Assembly: GCA_046049865.1 (NCBI GenBank)
Contig: JBJOQO010000009.1
Span: forward strand, 1 to 64,000
DNA length: 64,000 nucleotides
Source of the DNA: JANPCX01 sp046049865
GTDB taxonomy: Bacteria; Pseudomonadota; Gammaproteobacteria; Burkholderiales; Burkholderiaceae_C
Reading direction: 5' to 3'
Made by a program: the position numbers and the translations under genes. The notes under the pieces were generated by a model. It did not search any database. It had not been told where the DNA came from and saw only the letters and a program-made list of their open reading frames with translations. Positions 1 to 7,761 of the stretch are shown here, in pieces. The stretch's first letter is position 1. Each line of letters opens with the position of its first letter.

Positions 1-57
1 ATACTCTCGCAGAGCTGGCGTGACCTCAAGGTGGTGACCACTGATCGTCAAGTTCAT
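1..57 (-). CDS. hpf: Ribosome hibernation promoting factor, N-terminal fragment
   Basis: Only the first 19 codons are inside the window; the gene runs off the left edge. The translated start (MNLTISGHHLEVTPALREY) matches the conserved beginning of HPF/RaiA proteins, which bind the 30S subunit and promote 100S ribosome dimers in stationary phase. An AAAAGGAG Shine-Dalgarno lies a few bases before the ATG at 57. In many betaproteobacteria hpf follows rpoN and precedes ptsN/hprK; rpoN is not directly upstream here, because the next gene to the right is a divergent signalling gene. The call rests on a short but characteristic N-terminus. Confidence 0.75.
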   Translation of the reverse strand, partial: MNLTISGHHLEVTPALREY

Positions 58-296
58 GAAGACTCCTTTTCAACGGGCTGGGGGAAACGCTGGAAGGTCA
101 ATCGAATGCTTGGGATGCCGAACTCTTGAATGCAGTGTGCGCCTGTTTTCCAGGGCTGGCAAGGCCCCCCGACGCAACTTTTTGTGAGATTCAGCCCAAA
201 TTTCAAGCCACCATTGATTCTGTTGTTCTGTGTGATTTATTCATTGAAGTCTGTGCTTCAGCTGTCGATAAACAGACAGATGAACAGGAGACCCAG

Positions 297-1424
297 ATGC
301 ATGCGACCTTGACCGAATTGCTTGAAAACCTCAGCACAGGCATGTTGTGGCTGTCCGGCGAAGGGCAGGTGAGATACGCCAATGCACGGGCTGTCGCTCG
401 AACCCGTCTGACGGTGGGTCAAGCGGTGAACCATGCGGGACTGGCCCAAGCCGTCAAAGCCGCGGTCCTGCTCAAGAAGGCCAGTTGGGTCACCATGGCC
501 GGCATGCCCTCAGTTGCAGGGGGGGCGGCGCCTGAGCTCAAGTGCAAAGTCTTGCCCGGGTTGTCCAATGACGATGCAGTGGTCCTCATCAACGATGTGG
601 CTGAGGAGCAAGCCACTGTCGGGTTCGATAACCTGATGATGGTGATACGCAGCGACTTAAAAGAGCCGTTGCAAGATCTGACGGATGCCTTGGCCGTGGC
701 TCGCAACCAAGGCGATGTGCATGCGCTAGACGCCCTATGCGATCGCGTTGACGAAACAAGGGAAATACTGTCGCATTTGGTGGAGCTTGGGCAAGTTTGG
801 AACAGCGAATCGCTGTTGGCCAACGATCGCATCGAACTGTGGGCTTTGTTGCAGCAAGCCTGGACACAGGTTGAACCTGTGGCGCGCCAGCGGGGCGTGA
901 AAATTCGATTCAACTCGCAAATCCCAGCCGCCGATTTGGCAACTTTGTACGGCAGCGAGCCTTGGTTGCGCCGCGTGATGGTGGAATGTTTGCTTTCCGC
1001 AGTGCGTGGATCTCGAACCGGATCCACGCTGGATATTGAGCACCGACAAATGGGGCCGCGCGCCATGATTGTGCTCAGAGACAGCGGAGCCTTTGCCTCG
1101 GCTCCTCAAACTGCTGAAAGCGAATTGCTCGGTGGTGAGCCCAAGAAAGCGCAAACGTCCGCCGAGCCTCGCTTGAACGCCCGCGACATGATCGGCCTGA
1201 AGCTGTGCCAGCAAATTGTGGCCTTGCACGGTGGGCAGTTGCGCGAGGAAAAAGACGACGAGCTGCGTAATTTTCTGATCGATCTGCCGACCGGGGCGCC
1301 GCACCGCGCGGGCAACGCCGAACTGGATATCGCGCAGGCGCAGCGTTACGCCAGCGACTTGGCGGAGCTGATGGCCAGGCGGCGCAAGGCCGCTAATAAC
1401 GCACCCAAAGCCAATGCGGCTTGA
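297..1424 (+). CDS. Degenerate histidine-kinase-like signalling protein (probable pseudokinase)
   Basis: The ATG at 297 is chosen because AGGAG lies at 286-290; the frame stays open upstream to 126 without a comparable ribosome site. The 375-aa soluble protein has an N-terminal PAS-like segment (about residues 5-60, LSTGMLWLSGEGQVRYAN), a HisKA-like helical region (about 110-175) and a HATPase-like region (about 190-335). The catalytic motifs are eroded. Where kinases have HELRTP this protein has S119-D-L-K-E-P124, so the phospho-acceptor His is replaced by Ser. The N-box asparagines are lost (VMVECLLSAV), G1 reads RDSGAF and G2 reads IGLKL. It precedes a CheY-like regulator by 45 bp. I infer a scaffold or phosphatase-like partner rather than an autokinase; active kinase function is unlikely. 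Confidence 0.65.
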   Translation: MHATLTELLENLSTGMLWLSGEGQVRYANARAVARTRLTVGQAVNHAGLAQAVKAAVLLKKASWVTMAGMPSVAGGAAPELKCKVLPGLSNDDAVVLINDVAEEQATVGFDNLMMVIRSDLKEPLQDLTDALAVARNQGDVHALDALCDRVDETREILSHLVELGQVWNSESLLANDRIELWALLQQAWTQVEPVARQRGVKIRFNSQIPAADLATLYGSEPWLRRVMVECLLSAVRGSRTGSTLDIEHRQMGPRAMIVLRDSGAFASAPQTAESELLGGEPKKAQTSAEPRLNARDMIGLKLCQQIVALHGGQLREEKDDELRNFLIDLPTGAPHRAGNAELDIAQAQRYASDLAELMARRRKAANNAPKANAA

Positions 1425-1469
1425 CGTATCACTTGAAATGACGAACTTATACGACCAAGGGAGAACTCT

Positions 1470-1835
1470 GTGAAACGCATACTGATCGTTGAAGACCAGC
1501 CCGACATCCGCAAGCTCATCAGCATGACGCTGGAGTTTGAGCAGTATGAAATTCACGAAGCATCGGACGGTGCTTTTGGTTTGCGCATGGCGTCTGCGGT
1601 CGCGCCCGACTTGATGCTGCTGGACGTGATGATGCCCGGCGAGATGGATGGTCTGCAGGTGTGCAAACGCATCAAAACTGATCCCAAGCTGCAGCACATC
1701 AAAGTGGTACTGCTGACAGCGCGTGGCCAAACCCGCGACCGAGAAGAGGGCCAACAAGCGGGTGCCGATGAATATTTGATTAAACCTTTCAGCCCTCTGC
1801 AATTGATCGACACGATCGAAGGTTTGCTGCAGTGA
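1470..1835 (+). CDS. Single-domain CheY-like response regulator
   Basis: A 121-aa stand-alone receiver domain with no output domain. Seen in sequence: acidic pair E8-D9, phospho-acceptor D52 (LLDVMMPG), T83 (LLTAR) and K105 (LIKPF), so it should be phosphorylatable. The start is GTG at 1470, preceded by a GGGAGAA ribosome site. It lies between the degenerate kinase-like gene and the PhnD-like/LOV-kinase pair, all on the same strand. The likely phosphodonor is the LOV kinase encoded at 2747. With no DNA-binding domain, it probably acts by protein contact, for example in a phosphorelay. Confidence 0.85.
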   Translation: MKRILIVEDQPDIRKLISMTLEFEQYEIHEASDGAFGLRMASAVAPDLMLLDVMMPGEMDGLQVCKRIKTDPKLQHIKVVLLTARGQTRDREEGQQAGADEYLIKPFSPLQLIDTIEGLLQ

Positions 1836-1904
1836 CTCTCGCTGCTGGCGATTCAACCGAAAGAGCAGAGTCGTGAGTTAGCTGTCTGATACAGGAGTTT
1901 GGCC

Positions 1905-2750
1905 ATGGGTAAGCTGATCATCTTTTGCAGGCACAGCTTGGCCTTCCTATGGTCTCTCTTGATTCCCGTTCTGTCGTGCGCGCAGAGCTACACCGTCGCT
2001 GTGGTGCCGCAGTTCCCCGCAGTGGAAATTCACCGGGCATGGACGCCGCTGCTGGTGCACTTGAGTGCGCAAACGGGATTGGAGTTGAAGCTGGTCACTT
2101 CCGCTTCCATTCCTGAATTCGAGCGTTCGTTTCAAGCCGGGCAGCCCGACCTGGTGTTCCTGAACCCGTACCACATGGTGATGGCATCCAAGTCTCAACA
2201 GTACGCGCCGCTGGTGCGCGAGAGCAAGGAGTTGCTTGCGGGCATTGTGGTTGTCCGGGTCGACAGCCCTGTCAAAAACTTGTCTGATTTGGCCCAGCAA
2301 ACCATTGCCTATCCAGCGCCGAATGCGTTTGGTGCATCACTCTACATACGCTCGTTGTTGGCGGAACAAAAAATTCAAAGCCAGGCCACTTACGTCAAAA
2401 CGCACAACAATGCCTACAGACATGTGATTGCCGGTCAAGCTGCCGCAGCCGGAGGAATTCGCAGCACGCTGGACCGAGAGTTGCCCGAGGTGCGGGCGCA
2501 GCTGCGTGTGTTGTTCGAGACCCCCGCTGTCGCGCCACATCCTCTGGCCGCTCACCCGCGGGTGGGGGAGTCGCATCGCAAGTCCATCAGGGAGGCTTGG
2601 CTGGCGCTTGCTCAAAACGAGGCGGGGCTCGCGCTGCTCAAAGCAGTCCAGATGACCAGCCCTGTCGCCGCTGACTACAAGCGTGACTACGCACCGCTGG
2701 AGCGTTTGCGTTTGGAGCAATTCGCCGTGGTAGAGGGACCGCCGCCATGA
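1905..2750 (+). CDS. PhnD-like periplasmic substrate-binding protein
   Basis: A 281-aa exported protein of the phosphate/phosphonate-binding (PhnD-like) family. It has a hydrophobic export signal ending near LLIPVLSCAQ; the Cys could make it a lipoprotein, though signal peptidase I cleavage is also possible. The mature part shows family features such as FQAGQPDLVFLNPYH and a later YPAPNAFGASLYIRSLL. ATG 1905 is preferred because AGGAG lies at 1893-1897. No ABC permease or ATPase genes are nearby. Instead its stop overlaps the start of the downstream histidine kinase (ATGA). PhnD-like domains serve as ligand sensors for kinases such as TtrS, so I infer a periplasmic ligand-sensing partner rather than a transporter component. 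The ligand cannot be told from sequence. Confidence 0.8.
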   Translation: MGKLIIFCRHSLAFLWSLLIPVLSCAQSYTVAVVPQFPAVEIHRAWTPLLVHLSAQTGLELKLVTSASIPEFERSFQAGQPDLVFLNPYHMVMASKSQQYAPLVRESKELLAGIVVVRVDSPVKNLSDLAQQTIAYPAPNAFGASLYIRSLLAEQKIQSQATYVKTHNNAYRHVIAGQAAAAGGIRSTLDRELPEVRAQLRVLFETPAVAPHPLAAHPRVGESHRKSIREAWLALAQNEAGLALLKAVQMTSPVAADYKRDYAPLERLRLEQFAVVEGPPP

Positions 2751-5380
2751 AACGAAGCCTTTTGACCAGGGCATGGGGCGCGTGCATGTTTTGGTGGCCC
2801 AGGCATTTGCGGCACCAAATGCTGCTGCTCTTGGCTGGAGTCACCGTGCTTTCCATGGTGGCTTTGCATGGGCTGTCCGGTCAGCGTGCAGCCCAGGCGT
2901 CGTTCGACTCTTCCAGACATTGGGCACAGGCGGTGGCTTCCACGGCGGCGAGCTCAGGCGCACAGGCCATGGTTCTGAAAGACTATGCACAGCTAGAGAC
3001 CACCTTGCGCGATATTGCGCGCTTGCCTGGTGTGTTGAGAATCGACGTGGTGGACGCCAATGGCAGCGCCTTGATGTCTTTGCAGACCCAAACGCAAGGT
3101 CAGTCGATGGTTCGCTATCGCCCGACCGATGTACGAGCACCCGTCACGCCTGAGGGTGGTGTTGGGGTTGTACCGGAGCCGGTTGCGGTCAAGGTGGGTG
3201 GACATCAGGCCCTTCAAGTTTGGACGCCCGTGGACAGCACGGTTCCTCTGGGTTCTATCGGTGTGTTGTTCAGCCAAGAAGCCGAGCGCACGACCATGGG
3301 GCAAATACAACGGGATTCCTTGTGGGTTGCGGCAGCGGCCGGCGCTGCAACCATCCTTGTGGTTTATGGCTTTTTGCTCAGGGCGTTGAACCCCTTGCAA
3401 CGCTTGGCCAAGTTTTCGCAACTTCTCGGTAGCGACGGTGGCCAAACCTTGCAGCAGCGCACGGGCAGCCAGGAAGTTGAGGACCTGACCGATGCGCTGA
3501 ACGATGCTTCCGTTCGTTTGATGACCCAAATGGCGGCACTGCGCCGCAATGAAGCCAAAACCCATGCGATTTTGGATGCCACACCGGATGCTATTTTGGG
3601 ATTGGACGAGCATTGCCGCATCACACTGATCAATCCGGCTGCGACCAGCATATTTGGTGTGCAGCCAGAGGACATAAACGGCGCGCTTCTAGTGACTTTG
3701 CTGCCCCAGCTTGACGCCAAAACCGTCGAGGAACTCACCATGCAGGGCATGCTGAACCATGCCAGCCAAAGCCGTATGGCCAGGCTGGACTGCGAGGCCA
3801 CGCGCCGTGACGGCACGCCGTTCCCTGTTGAAGTGGCGATCTCGCGGGTCGAAACACCAGAAGGCATTCGTTACACATGTGTGGTGAGCGATGTGACGGA
3901 CCAGCGCTGGGTGGACAGCATGCTGCGCCTTTACAACCGTGCGCTTGAATGCACCGCCAATGGGGTGGTGATTTCCGACGTTCGCATCCAGGGGCAACCT
4001 CTTTTTTATGCCAACCCGGCTTTCGAAAAAATAACCGGTTACCCGACCTTTGAGGCCATTGGTCGCAACTGCAGCTTCTTGCAAGGCTCCGATACCGAAC
4101 AAAACGAGATTGCCGTGCTGCGTGACGCGATCAGCAAAGGCGAGAGCGCCACAGTTGTTCTGCGCAACTACAAAAAAGACGGCAGTTTGTTCTTCAACGA
4201 ATTGTCTATTGCGCCCGTGGCCGAGCCCGATGGCACGGTGACGCACTATGTTGGCGTGCAATCTGACGTGACCGAACGAGAGCGAGCACGATTTGCCTTG
4301 GCCGAACGAAATGCCCGCTTGAATGCGGTGTTCGATTTGAGCCCCGATGGCTTCGTGGTGTTCGACCGGGACAGGCAATTGGTTTACTGCAATCCCGCTT
4401 TCATGCAGATGACGGGGTGGACCGATTTGGCGGCGGTCGCCGATTTGGATTTGTCTCGTTTTGACGCGCAGATGCAAGTCCTGTGCGACCCAGCACTACC
4501 GTATGTGTCTGTGGAGGGGGCGATGAATTCGCAAGCCATCAGTGACATGCTTACCTTGATGCACCCTGAGCGCAGAATACTTTCAAGGGTGGTGCGCTTG
4601 AACATGGATGGACAAGGAGAGTCCGTGCTGTATTTCCGCGATGTGACCCGTGAAACCGAGGTGGACCGCATGAAGAGTGAGTTCCTCACCACCGCAGCAC
4701 ACGAATTGCGTACACCCATGGTCAGTATTTTTGGGTTCGCGGAACTGATGCTCAAGCGACCTGTTCCGCCAGAGCGGCAGCGTGATGTGATTGAGACCAT
4801 ACACCGCCAATCATCTCTGCTGATCAACATGATCAACGAGTTGCTCGACCTGGCGCGGATTGAAGCGCGACAAGGCAAGGACTTCCGGATGAAGCCGCAG
4901 CCGCTGCAGTCCTTGATTGATGATGCGGTGGCTGTGATGACGGTGCGCAAAGAGTCCCACCCGGTGGTCGTGGACTGCGAGCATGGTGACTTGGTGTTGA
5001 TGCTGGACAACGACAAGTCGCGGCAAGCGCTGGGAAATGTCTTGTCCAACGCCTACAAGTATTCACCCCAGGGAGGGGTCATCAAGGTTTCTACCCAACT
5101 CCAACGCTCGGGCTCTGAGGCCAAGCTGGGCGTATCTGTGACCGACCAAGGTATCGGCATGACACCGGAGCAGCAAGCACGTTTGTTCGAACGGTTCTTT
5201 CGCGCCGATCCCTCGGGCAACATCCCTGGAACGGGCCTGGGCATGTGTCTGGTGAAAGAGATCATGGGTTTGCATGGAGGAGGCATTGAGGTGCAGAGCC
5301 AAATCGGCGCCGGAACGACGGTCACACTGTGGTTTCCTCTTTCGGAGCGCACGTTGACGCGCCCCATGACCCTGAGTTAG
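2747..5380 (+). CDS. Membrane PAS-LOV-PAS sensor histidine kinase
   Basis: 877 aa. TM1 is about residues 22-44, an extracytoplasmic domain about 45-190, TM2 about 192-212, and a HAMP-like region follows. PAS1 is about 268-385, a LOV-type PAS about 390-512 and PAS3 about 518-640. HisKA has H652 in AAHELRTP; HATPase_c has N-box GNVLSNAYK, G1 DQGIGM and G2 GTGLGM. The middle PAS contains GRNCSFLQG with C442, plus N474, N484 and Q505. These match photoactive LOV2 spacing (Cys +32 Asn, +10 Asn, +21 Gln), and R459 matches the second FMN-phosphate arginine. The first arginine of the NCRFLQ motif is Ser443. Translation is coupled to the PhnD-like gene by ATGA. It probably integrates a periplasmic ligand with blue light and phosphorylates the regulator at 1470. 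Kinase assignment is firm; photoactivity is inferred. Confidence 0.9.
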   Translation: MKRSLLTRAWGACMFWWPRHLRHQMLLLLAGVTVLSMVALHGLSGQRAAQASFDSSRHWAQAVASTAASSGAQAMVLKDYAQLETTLRDIARLPGVLRIDVVDANGSALMSLQTQTQGQSMVRYRPTDVRAPVTPEGGVGVVPEPVAVKVGGHQALQVWTPVDSTVPLGSIGVLFSQEAERTTMGQIQRDSLWVAAAAGAATILVVYGFLLRALNPLQRLAKFSQLLGSDGGQTLQQRTGSQEVEDLTDALNDASVRLMTQMAALRRNEAKTHAILDATPDAILGLDEHCRITLINPAATSIFGVQPEDINGALLVTLLPQLDAKTVEELTMQGMLNHASQSRMARLDCEATRRDGTPFPVEVAISRVETPEGIRYTCVVSDVTDQRWVDSMLRLYNRALECTANGVVISDVRIQGQPLFYANPAFEKITGYPTFEAIGRNCSFLQGSDTEQNEIAVLRDAISKGESATVVLRNYKKDGSLFFNELSIAPVAEPDGTVTHYVGVQSDVTERERARFALAERNARLNAVFDLSPDGFVVFDRDRQLVYCNPAFMQMTGWTDLAAVADLDLSRFDAQMQVLCDPALPYVSVEGAMNSQAISDMLTLMHPERRILSRVVRLNMDGQGESVLYFRDVTRETEVDRMKSEFLTTAAHELRTPMVSIFGFAELMLKRPVPPERQRDVIETIHRQSSLLINMINELLDLARIEARQGKDFRMKPQPLQSLIDDAVAVMTVRKESHPVVVDCEHGDLVLMLDNDKSRQALGNVLSNAYKYSPQGGVIKVSTQLQRSGSEAKLGVSVTDQGIGMTPEQQARLFERFFRADPSGNIPGTGLGMCLVKEIMGLHGGGIEVQSQIGAGTTVTLWFPLSERTLTRPMTLS

Positions 5381-5384
5381 CGAT

Positions 5385-5410
5385 GCCCCATGTTTCGAAG
5401 AACTTGGGGC
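5385..5410 (+). other. Stem-loop downstream of the LOV kinase
   Basis: GCCCCA and TGGGGC pair, with an inner GTT/AAC separated by one T-T mismatch and a six-base loop. No T-tract follows, so it is not a canonical intrinsic terminator. It may be a transcript-stabilising 3' hairpin. A weak -10-like CATAAT follows at 5416-5421, before corA. Confidence 0.3.
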
Positions 5411-5588
5411 GATGACATAATCCCTCATCCAAACTTTGGAGCCCATTTTGGACGTCCCGCCCAGTCGCTGACCGTCCGCTCCTAGGGTGTTGCGCTTGTG
5501 GCGCACGCCAGCATGAAGGGAGTGAGACGGTGCGTGTTTTCCCCGCTGCCTTCACCCCTGCCGCACCTGATGCGCTGCTGGAGCCCCA

Positions 5589-6551
5589 ATGCTCAACGTG
5601 TTTTCGCTGGCCAATGGCCGCTTGTTCCAAGAAGAAATTGAAAGTCTGGCCGAGTTGGCGCAGGCACATCCGGTTTGGGTGGACTTGGAATCCCCGAACG
5701 CTGAAGAGAAAAGCTGGATCACCCAGCATTTCGAGCTGACCATTCCCGAAGACGCGGTGGATGACGACCTGGAAGAGTCGGCGCGTTTTTACGAGGAAGA
5801 CAACGGCGAGCTGCATATTCGATCCGATTTTTTGATCGATGACGACGTCACGCCTCGCAACGTGCGCGTGGCTTTCATCCTGCATCGCGGCGTGCTGTTC
5901 TCTGTACACGAAGAAGACTTGCCGGTTTTCCGTCTGCTGCGTCTGCGCGCCAGGCGCATTCCGGCTTTGATTGAAGACGCGAAGGACGTGCTGCTCAAGT
6001 TGTATGACGCCGATGCTGAGTACAGCGCCGATGCCCTGGAGGGCATCTATGACAGTTTGGAGTTGGTCAGCCGCCGTTTGCTCAAACAAGATGTGAACGA
6101 CACCGCCGCGGGCGAAGCGCTCAATGCCATCGCCAGAGAAGAGGATTTGAACGGCCGCATTCGCCGCAACGTGATGGACACCCGCCGTGCGGTGAGTTTC
6201 ATGATGCGCAGCCGCATGCTAGGTGCTGAGCAGTTCGAAGAAGCGCGGCAAATTTTGCGCGACATTGACTCGCTCGACAGCCACACTACCTTCCTCTTCG
6301 ACAAGATCAACTTCTTGATGAACGCCAGCGTGGGTTTCATCAACATCAACCAGAACAAAATCATCAAGATCTTCTCCGTGGCCAGCGTCGCGCTCTTGCC
6401 GCCCACGCTGATTGCCAGCGTGTACGGCATGAACTTCGCGGCGATGCCGGAGCTGAGTTGGCGCTACGGCTATGCATTTGCAATCAGCCTGATGGTGGCT
6501 TCGGTGGCCGCACCGTTCATTTACTTTCGGCGCAAGGGCTGGTTGAGGTGA
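5589..6551 (+). CDS. corA: CorA-family Mg2+/Co2+ transporter (copy 1)
   Basis: 320 aa, the usual length of CorA. The protein has a long cytoplasmic acidic/coiled N-terminal part and two C-terminal membrane helices. The signature YGMN, which forms the pore entrance, lies between them (SVYGMNFAAMPEL), and the chain ends with the positively charged FRRKGWLR. GGAG at 5579-5582 supports the ATG at 5589. CorA pentamers carry Mg2+, and sometimes Co2+ or Ni2+, through the inner membrane. It appears to be a monocistronic gene. A second, divergent CorA-family gene lies at 51533-52648. Confidence 0.93.
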   Translation: MLNVFSLANGRLFQEEIESLAELAQAHPVWVDLESPNAEEKSWITQHFELTIPEDAVDDDLEESARFYEEDNGELHIRSDFLIDDDVTPRNVRVAFILHRGVLFSVHEEDLPVFRLLRLRARRIPALIEDAKDVLLKLYDADAEYSADALEGIYDSLELVSRRLLKQDVNDTAAGEALNAIAREEDLNGRIRRNVMDTRRAVSFMMRSRMLGAEQFEEARQILRDIDSLDSHTTFLFDKINFLMNASVGFININQNKIIKIFSVASVALLPPTLIASVYGMNFAAMPELSWRYGYAFAISLMVASVAAPFIYFRRKGWLR

Positions 6552-6990
6552 GGGTGTGTGACAGTCATTTTGGTCAGGGCTTCGTCTGGTCACCAGCCCG
6601 TATGTTTCACAAGGGGCGGTCGAGACGGCCGCAGCAAAGGCTCGCTCTTTCCAATGACAGTCTCGAGGAGGAGGCGCGGCGGCATCCTGCTGATGGCTGG
6701 GCGTTGCCGCATTGGGGCTGTCCCTGGTGAAATACGCGCCTGGGTCTCGATATTTCCAACCACGGGACACCAGACCGATCCTCATTCACCTCAGCAGCAC
6801 AGACCTCCACGACGATGCCTTAGTCGCGAGCGTGTTAGACCATGTAACGTCACCTGCGTTCCTGTGCGAAAACGTCTATAAACCCCGTTCTTGGAATCTG
6901 ACCGGACGTGTGCTGGGACGAACTTGTTTTTGTCTTTGCGCCTCAATCCGTCATGTATCGAATTTATCCACCAATCAATTTGGAAAAAAA
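6552..6990. other. 439-bp intergenic region between corA and the PEP-CTERM gene
   Basis: No convincing coding region is seen. It contains a probable remnant of the dispersed inverted-repeat element (6595-6743, listed separately). The remaining ~250 bp probably hold the promoter of the PEP-CTERM gene; a TATAAA-like string lies near 6876, but I see no paired -35 box that I would defend. Confidence 0.5.
6595..6743. repeat. Degenerate copy C of the 17-bp-TIR repeat element
   Basis: The right end (TCCCTGGTGAAATACGC, 6721-6737) matches the end of full copies A and B (TCCCTGGTGAAATATGC) with one change. The left end (CCCGTATGTTTCACAAGGGG, from 6597) resembles the same end in inverted orientation with small changes. 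The interior is shorter than in the full copies and only weakly alignable by eye. I read it as a decayed or internally deleted relative; the right end is convincing, the left end less so. Confidence 0.45.
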
Positions 6991-7650
6991 ATGACGCTAC
7001 GAAATGTAATGGCATCGGCCCTGTTGGGCCTCGGTTTGGTCGGTACCGCTTTTGCAGTGCCAGTGGTTACAGTGGGTGGCACGGCAGTAGCCGGTCAGGG
7101 GCAAACTTCAAGCCAGTCTGGTGTGACGGTTCTGGACTTCAACACCGACACGCTTCCTTCCGGCGTGACCCTCACGGCTTCCGCCAGCAATCTGGTGACC
7201 GGTAGCCTGACGGGTGTTTATGCTGCGCCCCCAGGCGACACCTCGCGTTACCTTACCGTGAGTCCCACATCCGGTACGCCGGTATCCATTACGCTGGGCA
7301 GTGCGGCCAACTACATTGGTTTTTACGCGGGCAGTCTGGATGACTTCAACCTGATTCAGTTCTTCAACGGGTTGACACTGGTTTCTTCTTATACCGGTAG
7401 TGCCTTGGCCGCGTTGGCTGGCGTTCCTGCAAATGGTGACCAATCCATTGGTCGTTACTTCAATGTGTTTGAAAACGCAAACAGCTTCACCACCGTGTTG
7501 TTGACCTCCACCCAAAACGCGTTTGAGTTGGACAATTTCGCGATTGGTGTTGCTGCCCCTCCCAACCAAGTTCCGCTGCCAGGCGCCCTGTCATTGTTCA
7601 GTTTGGGTTTGATTGCTGCTGCTGTGGGTGGTGCCAAGAAAAAGACCTGA
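6991..7650 (+). CDS. PEP-CTERM-type exported protein
   Basis: 219 aa from ATG 6991, preceded by a GGA-type ribosome site. An N-terminal signal peptide (about residues 1-22, ending GTAFAVP) is followed by a Thr/Ser/Gly-rich beta-type region. The C-terminus has the PEP-CTERM layout: a VPLPG motif, a hydrophobic helix (LSLFSLGLIAAAV) and a basic tail GGAKKKT. Such proteins are processed by exosortase (EpsH/XrtA type) and usually exported to the surface in biofilm-forming Proteobacteria. No exosortase is in this window. A strong intrinsic terminator follows 27 bp downstream, so it is probably transcribed alone. The middle domain is not one I recognise. Confidence 0.8.
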   Translation: MTLRNVMASALLGLGLVGTAFAVPVVTVGGTAVAGQGQTSSQSGVTVLDFNTDTLPSGVTLTASASNLVTGSLTGVYAAPPGDTSRYLTVSPTSGTPVSITLGSAANYIGFYAGSLDDFNLIQFFNGLTLVSSYTGSALAALAGVPANGDQSIGRYFNVFENANSFTTVLLTSTQNAFELDNFAIGVAAPPNQVPLPGALSLFSLGLIAAAVGGAKKKT

Positions 7651-7677
7651 TTCGATTTGTTTGATCTCGAAAGTAGA

Positions 7678-7709
7678 GAGGGGCTTGAAGATCCAAGCCC
7701 CTCTTTTTT
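7678..7709 (+). terminator. Rho-independent terminator of the PEP-CTERM gene
   Basis: A 10-bp perfect stem (GAGGGGCTTG with CAAGCCCCTC) encloses a six-base loop and is followed by six T residues. Position and orientation fit termination of the gene ending at 7650. Confidence 0.9.
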
Positions 7710-7761
7710 ATGCAGAGGCACTTCTGCAGGTCGCTACATTCAAGATCGATGCCCAACGGCT

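Noticed and set aside
735..1856. 373-codon minus-strand frame across the first signalling genes
   Set aside because: It runs antisense to a well-conserved receiver gene and has no domain features.
5385..5410. Intrinsic terminator of the LOV kinase gene
   Set aside because: The stem is good but no T-tract follows, so it is kept only as a stem-loop.
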